Notes under the pieces: generated by a model | What the model saw: only the letters and a program-made list of their open reading frames with translations | What the model was told of the DNA's origin: nothing | Database searches by the model: none | Assembly: GCA_002373505.1 (NCBI GenBank) | Contig: DFKE01000010.1 | Span: 21,868-85,867 of the forward strand | Source: Bacteroidales bacterium UBA3653 | GTDB taxonomy: Bacteria; Bacteroidota; Bacteroidia; Bacteroidales; Paludibacteraceae | Reading direction: 5' to 3' | Length of the DNA: 64,000 nucleotides | Made by a program: the position numbers and the translations under genes | Part shown: one piece after another, positions 7,563 through 13,949 of the stretch | How the letters are laid out: each line of letters starts with the position of its first letter | Position numbering within the stretch: the stretch's first letter is position 1

Positions 7563-7594
7563 CAAAGGTACTGCTTTTTATTGAGATATGCAAG
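7563..7594 (-). promoter_or_regulatory. Promoter of second candidate small RNA
   Basis: Minus strand CTTG (7594-7591), 20 bases ending AAAAAGCAG, TACCTTTG (7570-7563). The AAAAAGCAGTACCTTTGCA core resembles the dnaA and rRNA promoters. Confidence 0.6.
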
Positions 7595-7822
7595 TTATAG
7601 CCAATAACTTTTCCACTGCAGAGCTTGATCGGTAGTGATTCCATATAGTGTGCAGTACCTTTCTAGTTGGACTTGGGTATAGCAAGAGCCAAGGAGTTCC
7701 CAAACACAACCGGCTTTGTGTTTGATTTCAGTTTCGGCATCGACAGTCATTTCATCGACGTACTCGGGCTTGAGACTAAAAGGGTAAATCGGATGCATCT
7801 CCTTCTGAATCGGGTTTTTCAT
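7595..7822 (-). CDS. Small unknown protein after the deiminase
   Basis: A 75-residue protein from MKNPIQKEMHPIYPFSLKPE, or 67 residues if the later ATG at 7798 is used. It overlaps the end of the deiminase gene by 47 or 23 bases in another frame, so the two are probably translated together. It contains AGCVWELLGSCYTQVQLERY and ends QALQWKSYWL. No family is recognised. Coupling suggests a partner or immunity-like role, which is only inference. Confidence 0.5.
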   Translation of the reverse strand: MKNPIQKEMHPIYPFSLKPEYVDEMTVDAETEIKHKAGCVWELLGSCYTQVQLERYCTLYGITTDQALQWKSYWL

Positions 7823-9314
7823 CGAAATTACAGTCGCCCTCACGATAGTTTTCATAAAAGTTTATTTTTGAAGCAAGCATTTCTAAGTAGTCAGCAAGCG
7901 GAAAGTACTCTAATGGAGAATCATCATAAACGATAATCCGAATGTGTTTTCTCCAAGTAGCACTGAAGATTATAGTGTAGCGATATGGACTAATACGCCG
8001 CTTATCGAATTTCCGATAATTGAGAATATAAATCGTTCCATCCTTGCGTTCTTCTGCTTCTTCAGCTTCTTTCTCGACCTGTTTTGTAAACTCCAATTCA
8101 TCTTTTACACCTTTCAAAAGATGCTCATACTCAATTTTAAAAGAAGTGAGGTTTGCAACGGTGTCTTTAAAATGTAATAGCATAACTCTCGCCGGGATAT
8201 TTACCTTTTTCGGATTATATTCTGTATTCTCCGGAAGAATGAGTTTCGGCACATGAATCATATATGTTGTAAGAATATCTACAACATTGGTCAACTCCTT
8301 GTCCGTTTTAAAATAAGGACTATTCTTTAATTTCAGATTTTTCTTTATCGCTTCAAACATGTCATTGGGAGAGAAGTGTCTTCCCATGAGATATAAATCA
8401 TTCCAATACATGTAGAAAGGTTTGTTGATTGACTGCCACTCATCTTCTGAAAGCTCACGTTTCAATTCGTGCTCCAGGACTGCACGCAACCGTTCTTCCG
8501 TGAATGCGTCGTCATCGAAAGGATTGAACGGATGCCGCTTGGAAGGCTTAAAATACTTTGCATTTTGATAACCGTGTTCCAAGGTGTTCCAAGTTGCGCA
8601 ATGCAGACCTCCACCAAGACGCGTGAGCGACTGCGTGTATTTAATAGGATAAACCTCACAGTTAGGGAATGCCTCCTGAATGCGCTTGACTGCAGGCGCG
8701 TCAGACGGTTTACCGAGTTGCGCCATGAAGATCTTATTCCCAACGCGGAGGAAATTGAGGTATTCCCAACTAAGGTCTGTAATGAGCGAACCATCGTCAG
8801 CTATTGCCATCATCCCGTCCACATGGCCATAGATGTCAGACTTGTCCCAATGCACTATCTTTATGGAGCGTGCATTGAGTGCCTTCTTGAGGTTCTTGAT
8901 AAGCAAGTCACGAGGATAATTGGGGTTCTCCAAGAAGATCTTATCGGTCATATAGACATTACCTTTCTTGTCTGTGAGCACATTACCTCCGTCAAGAACG
9001 ATATCCTCATACCGGAAAGGAGTCATCTCCATATCAGCCCATATAGGCACCATATCGGGTTTATATTTCTCATAACGAGGTGCGCGCAGATAGTCCGGGT
9101 CGTAGCGGAACTGCGCAATGTCACCTTTCCCGTCAACTGTGATGGGCATGTAGTCGCGTGCCCACAGATGCGTTTTCTCACCAGTGTACGGTAACTCCCA
9201 ACACTTGACATGAGCTGCCCTAAAAGCCGCAATAAGGCTTTTATAAAAACGAGGAAAATGATACCGAATAGCCATCGGTATAAATACTAAATCAGTTTGC
9301 GAATCGTGTAACAT
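7776..9314 (-). CDS. Peptidylarginine/agmatine deiminase-like protein with extra C-terminal domain
   Basis: A 512-residue protein. The first 255 residues match the guanidino-modifying deiminase fold (agmatine deiminase and Porphyromonas-type peptidylarginine deiminase): WARDYMP (51-57), DGGN (108-111), GHVDG (163-167, catalytic His-Asp) and GGGLHCAT (234-241, nucleophile Cys239). No signal peptide is visible, so it should act in the cytoplasm, unlike the secreted Porphyromonas enzyme. Residues 260-512 form a second part with charged helices (QVEKEAEEAEERKDG) and an acidic tail, matching no family known to me. It has its own promoter and sits in AT-rich cargo of the phage-like element. The substrate is unknown. 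Confidence 0.8.
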   Translation of the reverse strand: MLHDSQTDLVFIPMAIRYHFPRFYKSLIAAFRAAHVKCWELPYTGEKTHLWARDYMPITVDGKGDIAQFRYDPDYLRAPRYEKYKPDMVPIWADMEMTPFRYEDIVLDGGNVLTDKKGNVYMTDKIFLENPNYPRDLLIKNLKKALNARSIKIVHWDKSDIYGHVDGMMAIADDGSLITDLSWEYLNFLRVGNKIFMAQLGKPSDAPAVKRIQEAFPNCEVYPIKYTQSLTRLGGGLHCATWNTLEHGYQNAKYFKPSKRHPFNPFDDDAFTEERLRAVLEHELKRELSEDEWQSINKPFYMYWNDLYLMGRHFSPNDMFEAIKKNLKLKNSPYFKTDKELTNVVDILTTYMIHVPKLILPENTEYNPKKVNIPARVMLLHFKDTVANLTSFKIEYEHLLKGVKDELEFTKQVEKEAEEAEERKDGTIYILNYRKFDKRRISPYRYTIIFSATWRKHIRIIVYDDSPLEYFPLADYLEMLASKINFYENYREGDCNFDEKPDSEGDASDLPF

Positions 9315-9361
9315 AATCTTTGCATTTATAAAGATAATATTTAGTTATTTAGCTTTCGGTG

Positions 9362-9394
9362 CAAAGGTATATGTTTTTTCGCAAACGTCCCAAA
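9362..9394 (-). promoter_or_regulatory. Promoter of the deiminase gene
   Basis: Minus strand TTTG (9394-9391), 21 bases, TACCTTTG (9369-9362); 48 bases before the ATG. Confidence 0.65.
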
Positions 9395-9439
9395 ATTTTC
9401 TGTTAAAAATTGTTAAAGGTTTTGAAGAAGATATTAACA

Positions 9440-9465
9440 ACAAAAAAAGAGGACAGAGTCCTCTT
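9440..9465 (-). terminator. Terminator after the 9470-10102 gene
   Basis: Stem AAGAGGAC with GTCCTCTT, loop of three, followed on the minus strand by a T run. It separates the LRR pair from the deiminase unit. Confidence 0.75.
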
Positions 9466-9469
9466 CTTA

Positions 9470-10102
9470 TTAAAACTTATATTTTTTAGTAGGGAATTTT
9501 AACTTGGGTTCTCTAAAATCGAACTTTGGAAGCGTCATCGTGATCTCAGTTAATCCTTTTCTCACAAACCGGTATTTTTTATTATAATACTCATCCTTCC
9601 ACGATTTATCTTTGGAATCAGTCCATTCCTTTATTCCTATACGTTCAGATGCTTCAACATCGAAAGAGAGTTTTTTATCGCATTCACACTCTTGGATGAC
9701 ACACATACCAGAAGCAGAATTTAGAGCCTCATAAGCGCATATGCGTGGACCACCGAAGTTTTCACCATCCTCTCGTTCAAGAGCACGTATAAGGATACCA
9801 CCAAAGTAGCCGTCTTCCATACTGCTTGTAAAACAGATGTCCATGCCGCTTTGATGAAAAAAGATACGACCTGCTTCAGCGGTCCTAGGATAGACATGTT
9901 CGTCCGCGTGCCTTTTCTCGCTTTTGCTAATATCTTTTAGATAGATATAAAACTCTATTTCAAGAGGGCGATAGAGATGTGTTCCATTAGATATATAGTA
10001 CTCGCTCATCAGTATTTTAGCAATGTTTTCTAACTCACCATTAATATCTGATTTAGCTGCTATAGTTTCAATATTTAGCAATGATTTAAGTCTGTCCATC
10101 AC
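9470..10102 (-). CDS. Unknown protein with faint 3-methyladenine-glycosylase-like pattern
   Basis: A 210-residue protein beginning MMDRLKSLLNIETIAAKSDI. The stretch from EIEFYIY through H-A-D-E-H, RTAEAGRIFFHQSGMDICF and GGILIRALER follows the order of landmarks in the alkyladenine glycosylase (Mpg/AAG) fold: an ETEAY-like segment, a His, an R..MF..G..Y segment and an LLRALEP-like strand. Identity is low and the usual catalytic details are not clear, so a DNA repair or DNA-modification role is only suggested. The gene follows the LRR gene by 23 bases and ends at a terminator, so the two form one operon. The region is AT-rich relative to the rest of the element. Confidence 0.5.
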   Translation of the reverse strand: MMDRLKSLLNIETIAAKSDINGELENIAKILMSEYYISNGTHLYRPLEIEFYIYLKDISKSEKRHADEHVYPRTAEAGRIFFHQSGMDICFTSSMEDGYFGGILIRALEREDGENFGGPRICAYEALNSASGMCVIQECECDKKLSFDVEASERIGIKEWTDSKDKSWKDEYYNKKYRFVRKGLTEITMTLPKFDFREPKLKFPTKKYKF

Positions 10103-10125
10103 AACTACAATTTAGGGCGTCATTT

Positions 10126-11289
10126 TTATTGCATGGGCACCAATTTGCCAAATGCTTTCCAAAGAGAGTCTTTTTTATACTTTTTAACTACCCGAACATG
10201 CGCGGTAACTTGTTCTAATGAGATACCATCAAATGCCCGATATATCAGTGGAGGCTCTTCCGAATAGCAGTATATGTCTGTGAGGTTAGTACAACCATCA
10301 AAAGAACCGCCACCTAATTCAGTCATTCCTTCTGGAATAACTATTTCAACAAGTGATGTACAACCGGGGAACACGCCTGGAGCTAAGCGTGTTATCTTTT
10401 GGGGTAACACGATTTTTCTCAGACTCTTACATCCATTGAAGGCAAAGCGTTCTATCTCGTATAAGCTTTCCGGAAATTCAATGTTAGCGAGAGCTTCACA
10501 TCTTGCAAATGCGGCTTCTGGTATTACTTCGAGCGATTCTGGAAGCTTAACACTTTTAAGAGAAGTGCAACTTCCAAAAGCATGAGGCGCTAATTCTTTA
10601 AGACTGTTCGGTAGAATAATAGATTCTAATGCCGTACAACTGAGAAAAGCGCCCTTTCCAATTGAAAGAAGTCCCTCATTTAGTTTTACTGTCTTTAAAC
10701 TTTCACAGGCAAAGAAGACCTCATCTCCTATTTCTGAAACAGTAGAAGGTATTGTTATGGATGAAAGTTGTTGGCAATTATGAAATACCCCTGATTCGAT
10801 ACGAGCAACACTACTAGGTATATCAATCGATTTGAGCTTAACACAATTATAGAAGGCGCGGTAGCCTAAAGAGGAAAGCCCCTCAGGTAAGACTATACTC
10901 TCCAACTCAATGCAATTTTTAAAAGCGTTGCTACCTATTTCACTTACGCTGGAGGGTATTGTTATGCTCTTCAATTCCGGGCAATTGTAAAATGCGCCTC
11001 TTTCGATTTTGGTAACACCATCCGGTATAATTATATTCTCAACAACTAGGTTTTGGTTGATCGCGTCTTCTCCTATAGTAACAACTTTATATGTCACGCC
11101 TTCATAATCTATGGACGCAGGTATTATGAGTTTGGAATCATCTTCAGTACCTCCCCACCATCTTTTGAAAATAGCCGTTTGGGTATTTTCGTCAAGAACA
11201 TAAACAGAGCGCCCAATTTCTATTTGTTCAGCGTTCAATTGCATTAGTGTTAACGCAATTGCTAAAATCAAAAGAAAACCCTTTTTCAT
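10126..11289 (-). CDS. Exported BspA-like leucine-rich-repeat protein
   Basis: A 387-residue protein with a signal peptide (MKKGFLLILAIALTLMQLNA) and about ten LRR_5 (BspA-type, 23-residue) repeats of the form L..I.IP..V..IG..AF..C, from residue 55 to 370, for example SIDIPSSVARIESGVFHNCQ. Such proteins bind host or bacterial surface partners in gut and oral Bacteroidales. No lipobox or sorting domain is visible, so it is probably periplasmic or outer-membrane associated. It has its own promoter and is co-transcribed with the glycosylase-like gene. It is likely cargo altering the host cell surface. Confidence 0.85.
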   Translation of the reverse strand: MKKGFLLILAIALTLMQLNAEQIEIGRSVYVLDENTQTAIFKRWWGGTEDDSKLIIPASIDYEGVTYKVVTIGEDAINQNLVVENIIIPDGVTKIERGAFYNCPELKSITIPSSVSEIGSNAFKNCIELESIVLPEGLSSLGYRAFYNCVKLKSIDIPSSVARIESGVFHNCQQLSSITIPSTVSEIGDEVFFACESLKTVKLNEGLLSIGKGAFLSCTALESIILPNSLKELAPHAFGSCTSLKSVKLPESLEVIPEAAFARCEALANIEFPESLYEIERFAFNGCKSLRKIVLPQKITRLAPGVFPGCTSLVEIVIPEGMTELGGGSFDGCTNLTDIYCYSEEPPLIYRAFDGISLEQVTAHVRVVKKYKKDSLWKAFGKLVPMQ

Positions 11290-11316
11290 ACTTTTACGAT
11301 TTTATGAATTTTGGCG

Positions 11317-11348
11317 CAAAATTACCAAAAAATTTTGACATAGGCAAA
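11317..11348 (-). promoter_or_regulatory. Promoter of the LRR gene
   Basis: Minus strand TTTG (11348-11345), 20 bases, TAATTTTG (11324-11317), 28 bases before the ATG. Confidence 0.7.
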
Positions 11349-11412
11349 TTTATAACGCCTATGTTAATAGATTTAACAAAATTTAACAAAAAATTTTGAT
11401 TTTTCCACCGCG

Positions 11413-11528
11413 TTAGGGATTGGAAGGGCTACGGTATTGTGTAACAGTGCGGAACTTGTGAACCCCTGCAAAGCCCGACCGACGTAGCTCTGGAGAGGAT
11501 GATCTGCAGAACTATGCCGGGAACGCCC
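11413..11528. repeat. Structured intergenic element, copy 2
   Basis: A diverged copy of the 1764-1884 element. The stem ATTG-TGTAA-CAGT (11436-11448) replaces ATTTC-GTAA-GAAAT of copy 1, and CTCTG/CAGAA replaces CCCCG/CGGGA in another stem, so pairing is kept while sequence changes. It lies between a terminator (11617-11640) and the LRR promoter, with no gene of normal size in the 355-base gap. Confidence 0.6.
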
Positions 11529-11592
11529 AAATAATAATAGTCGAAATACAAACTACGACGACAGTCATACAACAGATAAGGATGCCCGTCAT
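11512..11592 (-). CDS. Possible 26-residue hydrophobic peptide
   Basis: A short frame beginning MTGILICCMTVVVV and ending IIIWAFPA would give a single membrane-spanning peptide. Its stop lies in the conserved end of the structured element. Size and hydrophobicity resemble type I toxin peptides, but the first copy of the element lacks this frame and no start signal supports it. It may be chance. Confidence 0.2.
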   Translation of the reverse strand: MTGILICCMTVVVVCISTIIIWAFPA

Positions 11593-11616
11593 CCGGAAGA
11601 ACTTGTGCCCCGTCGT

Positions 11617-11640
11617 AAAAAAAAGGAGGGTTGCCCCTCC
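11617..11640 (-). terminator. Terminator after the 11645-11884 gene
   Basis: Stem GGAGGG-GCAA-CCCTCC followed by eight T on the minus strand, right after the stop codon. Confidence 0.85.
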
Positions 11641-11644
11641 CAAT

Positions 11645-11884
11645 TCACTTCACAAGCGGGTTCGGATTGCGCTGTGTTTTACCCTGTGCGCGGGCTGCAA
11701 GCTCCGTAAACACAAGGCAATTCAAGCCGTAAATTTTCCAGTACTGCTCGTTATCTCCGGCGAGCTGTAATGAAGTGTGACCGGTGACGAACTCCATGTG
11801 CGACATGATGGTTTGACAGGAAGAAAGGATGGACTCCAGCTGCTCTTCTGTGCAGCGAACGAGGATTTGTTGAATAGGAATCAT
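11645..11884 (-). CDS. Small unknown phage protein
   Basis: A 79-residue protein starting MIPIQQILVRCTEEQLESIL, mostly helical, with a basic C-terminus (AQGKTQRNPNPLVK). It follows the 104-residue gene by 13 bases and is closed by a strong terminator. No family is recognised. It probably belongs to an early or middle operon with the two genes upstream. Confidence 0.55.
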   Translation of the reverse strand: MIPIQQILVRCTEEQLESILSSCQTIMSHMEFVTGHTSLQLAGDNEQYWKIYGLNCLVFTELAARAQGKTQRNPNPLVK

Positions 11885-11897
11885 AACGATAAAGAAT

Positions 11898-12212
11898 TTA
11901 GAAGTTATATTTATATGCTTCGGCTCTCATAGCCTCAAACTGTGCCATTTCTCTTGCCACCTTGCGCTCATGCTCCATCTCGCGCTCCAATTGCGCGTAG
12001 AGCCAAGCAGCACGACCAAACATGTAATCACGCTCAATAGCCTGCTGTGCTTCAAATTCCTCTTTGGTGCAGTGGTAACGCTCCACTTGGACGCTCTTTT
12101 TCTGCTCCAGCAGGACGCTCGCTTTTTGCTCCACTTTCTCACTATCCGAGACAGAACTACACTCGAAGTTAAAACTGAGTTGTGTGTACTGTTGATAAAC
12201 ATGCTTTTTCAT
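11898..12212 (-). CDS. Small coiled-coil unknown protein
   Basis: A 104-residue protein starting MKKHVYQQYTQLSFNFECSS. The second half is highly charged and helical (AQLEREMEHERKVAREMAQF), likely a coiled coil. An in-frame ATG 54 bases upstream is less likely. No family is recognised. The next gene downstream begins 13 bases later. Confidence 0.55.
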   Translation of the reverse strand: MKKHVYQQYTQLSFNFECSSVSDSEKVEQKASVLLEQKKSVQVERYHCTKEEFEAQQAIERDYMFGRAAWLYAQLEREMEHERKVAREMAQFEAMRAEAYKYNF

Positions 12213-12274
12213 AAGGCGACAATGTTTTAAAGGTAATGGCCACCCGCCATTGCTGACGGATGGCACTCATTCAT

Positions 12275-12661
12275 TTAAGCTTGACAAACTGCTTGCGGTA
12301 CGTAGAAGTGGGTGATTGGATAGAAAGTGTATTCTTCACCTGTTTCTTTGTTTACTCGGCTGACGGGCTTGCCCCATGCCGGAAAGCGGGTGAGGTTGTT
12401 ATCGAATACTCTGAAGCCCTCGCGCTCCCATTGTTCCCGAGTTTTCAAGATGGAGAGATTGTGCAGCTCTTTGTAGTAGATGCAGAGGAGATTGTTAATG
12501 CGCTCTTCTGTTCCGTACTTGGCGCGTAACTCTTTACAAAGTGCTCTTAAGGACTGACGCTCTGTTAAGGGTTGCGGAGCTACTTCTACCTTTACTTCGG
12601 TTGCCTGATTGTTCTTCTTAGATGCTTTCATAACTGTACTGTTTTTTGAATTGTTAGACAT
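12275..12661 (-). CDS. Unknown phage protein
   Basis: A 128-residue protein with a basic, low-complexity N-terminus (MKASKKNNQATEVKVEV from the second Met) and a more ordered remainder (TERQSLRALCKELRAKYGTE, then GEEYTFYPITHFYVPQAVCQ). The start at 12661 is chosen; the ATG at codon 11 is possible. No family is recognised. It heads the three-gene group that ends at the 11.6 kb terminator. Confidence 0.55.
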   Translation of the reverse strand: MSNNSKNSTVMKASKKNNQATEVKVEVAPQPLTERQSLRALCKELRAKYGTEERINNLLCIYYKELHNLSILKTREQWEREGFRVFDNNLTRFPAWGKPVSRVNKETGEEYTFYPITHFYVPQAVCQA

Positions 12662-12814
12662 ATTGTTTTGAGATTTGTTTCTTTTACAATGCTTTCAGAG
12701 TTGACGCCAGTGACGTTCGATATTCCGTGAACAGCAAGACTTCCGAAAAATTTACTACCTCTTGAGTGTGGAGAAATTTTAAGCTATTAGTGATAGCGCC
12801 GGAACATGTTTAGC

Positions 12815-12845
12815 CTTGCCATACGGAAAGAACCAACTACCTTTG
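12815..12845 (+). promoter_or_regulatory. Rightward promoter inside a gene-free tract
   Basis: CTTG (12815-12818), 19 bases, TACCTTTG (12838-12845). It points against all surrounding genes and into 550 bases without an open frame. Confidence 0.6.
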
Positions 12846-13117
12846 CATTGCTAAAAGGAACGACATAAATCTCCAAGGCAATATGTAATTCAAGGGGCAG
12901 GACTTGAAAGCAAAGAAGGACAAAGATCGGGCAGAAGTTGGTGGAAGCCGTCAACCATAGAGCGTTTAGGATGTGAGTACTATGCGTTACGCTTGTGCGG
13001 AACTTGGGCGCATAATCTCCTTATCTACTACGGCTGCATAACGACTTGAGCACTCGGAACCGAGCGAGAGGGAAAGAGCGATAACATTCCAAAACCTCAA
13101 TATGGGGCATGCCAGTA

Positions 13118-13322
13118 GAGTACACAAATGCTACAGGTGCTACACTTCGATAAACAAACACCTACAGCACCGAGCAGGATGTAGAAAAGCAAATGAAGAT
13201 ATGGAGTGACCTCCTACAAAACGGCAAATAGTAGGCTATTGCAGGACATTGTAGCGATTAGAAAAAGCCCTACAAAAGTACATCATTACTATATTGTAGT
13301 AATTGTAGTAATTGTAGAATAA
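13118..13322. repeat. Cluster of ten CTACA/TGTAG motifs
   Basis: Five CTACA and five TGTAG pentamers occur within about 205 bases, including a 9-base tandem (TAATTGTAG twice, preceded by TATTGTAG). Some can pair as stems, for example CCTAC with GTAGG near 13213. They may be iterons or RNA stems. Confidence 0.55.
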
Positions 13323-13417
13323 AGATAGTGAGAGTGGAGAGCAAATGCGAATGGCAAAAAGAAGCGACGAGTGTTACCCGTCGCATCCCTAAAAGCGGAA
13401 TAGCACAAAAAGCAGGC

Positions 13418-13711
13418 CTACAAGCCCTGCTTGTATTGAGGTGACATGTGCTCCTCTGCGTAATGCCAGGCTTCAGAAATGGCTACGTCGGCTTCAGGCA
13501 CCATGTGACCGCCAAAGGTATTGAGAAAGGCGACCTGAATTGCGGCTAAGTGCGAAATCAAAATCCTGAGTTGTACATCCCGGAAATGGTCTGGATCTTG
13601 CTTCTGGAGAGTTTCCCAAACATCATCCAAGTTGCGCATGTAGTTGTCATCGTTCGAGAAAAGAACGAGAATGTCCTCGGAGAGACTGATTAACAATTGA
13701 AAGTTTTCCAT
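13418..13711 (-). CDS. Small unknown phage protein
   Basis: A 97-residue acidic, helical protein from MENFQLLISLSEDILVLFSN. The frame stays open upstream to 14011, but that part crosses three terminator-like hairpins and overlaps the primase gene, so the ATG at 13711 is chosen. It contains DVWETLQKQDPDHFRDVQLR and ends PQYKQGL. No family is recognised. Confidence 0.6.
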   Translation of the reverse strand: MENFQLLISLSEDILVLFSNDDNYMRNLDDVWETLQKQDPDHFRDVQLRILISHLAAIQVAFLNTFGGHMVPEADVAISEAWHYAEEHMSPQYKQGL

Positions 13712-13761
13712 ATATGTAAAGTTTTGATTGTTACGAGTTCGGTTATTAAGAGCAAAAGAAT

Positions 13762-13883
13762 GAGGCGCCGACTTTCCCAAGCAGGCGCACTCTAACGAGA
13801 GAATGAGGAGCCGACTCTCACGAGCAGGCTTCCTCCTAAGCAGATAAAGGTTGAGGAGCCGACCCTCCCGAGCAGGCGTCCTC
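13762..13883 (-). repeat. Three tandem 31-base hairpins
   Basis: Hairpins at 13762-13792, 13805-13835 and 13853-13883 share the minus-strand pattern GAGG..GCCTGC, a small variable stem, GTCGGC.CCTC. The inner pairs change together (CTT/AAG, CTC/GAG), so the fold is conserved. A fourth copy is the terminator at 5237-5267. They follow the primase gene and may act as terminators or RNA-end stabilisers. Confidence 0.7.
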
Positions 13884-13886
13884 TTT

Positions 13887-13899
13887 GATATTAAACTGA
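13887..13899 (+). repeat. GATATTAAACTGA motif, copy 1
   Basis: A 13-base motif found identically at 17840-17852 and 18391-18403. Here it lies between the hairpin array and the primase stop. Confidence 0.55.
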
Positions 13900-13949
13900 A
13901 GCGTGGAGGAAGCAATGTCAACAACCTCCACGTGGGAAGCGGGCTATGG

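Larger units (their letters stand above)
6203..7594. other. Long noncoding tract with repeated hairpins
   Basis: About 1.4 kb with no convincing gene on either strand; open frames here overlap one another and do not keep phase across the repeats. The plus strand is rich in purines (runs such as GGAAGAGGGAGAGAAGGATGG). It holds four copies of a conserved 24-base block, recurring GCCGGTA motifs, a possible rightward promoter near 6421-6452, and at its right end a leftward promoter and terminator that could make a small RNA. It may encode a large structured RNA or a protein-binding locus. Confidence 0.5.
12662..13417. other. Noncoding tract with rightward promoter and CTACA motifs
   Basis: A 756-base gap with no convincing gene. 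It holds a rightward promoter (12815-12845) pointing into purine-rich DNA, a CTCGG-AA-CCGAG palindrome near 13053, and many short CTACA or TGTAG motifs in the last 200 bases. It could be a noncoding RNA gene or a replication or binding locus. Confidence 0.45.

Noticed and set aside
7595..11289. The cargo block as a diversity-generating retroelement or restriction system
   Set aside because: No reverse transcriptase, template repeat, nuclease or methylase motif was found.
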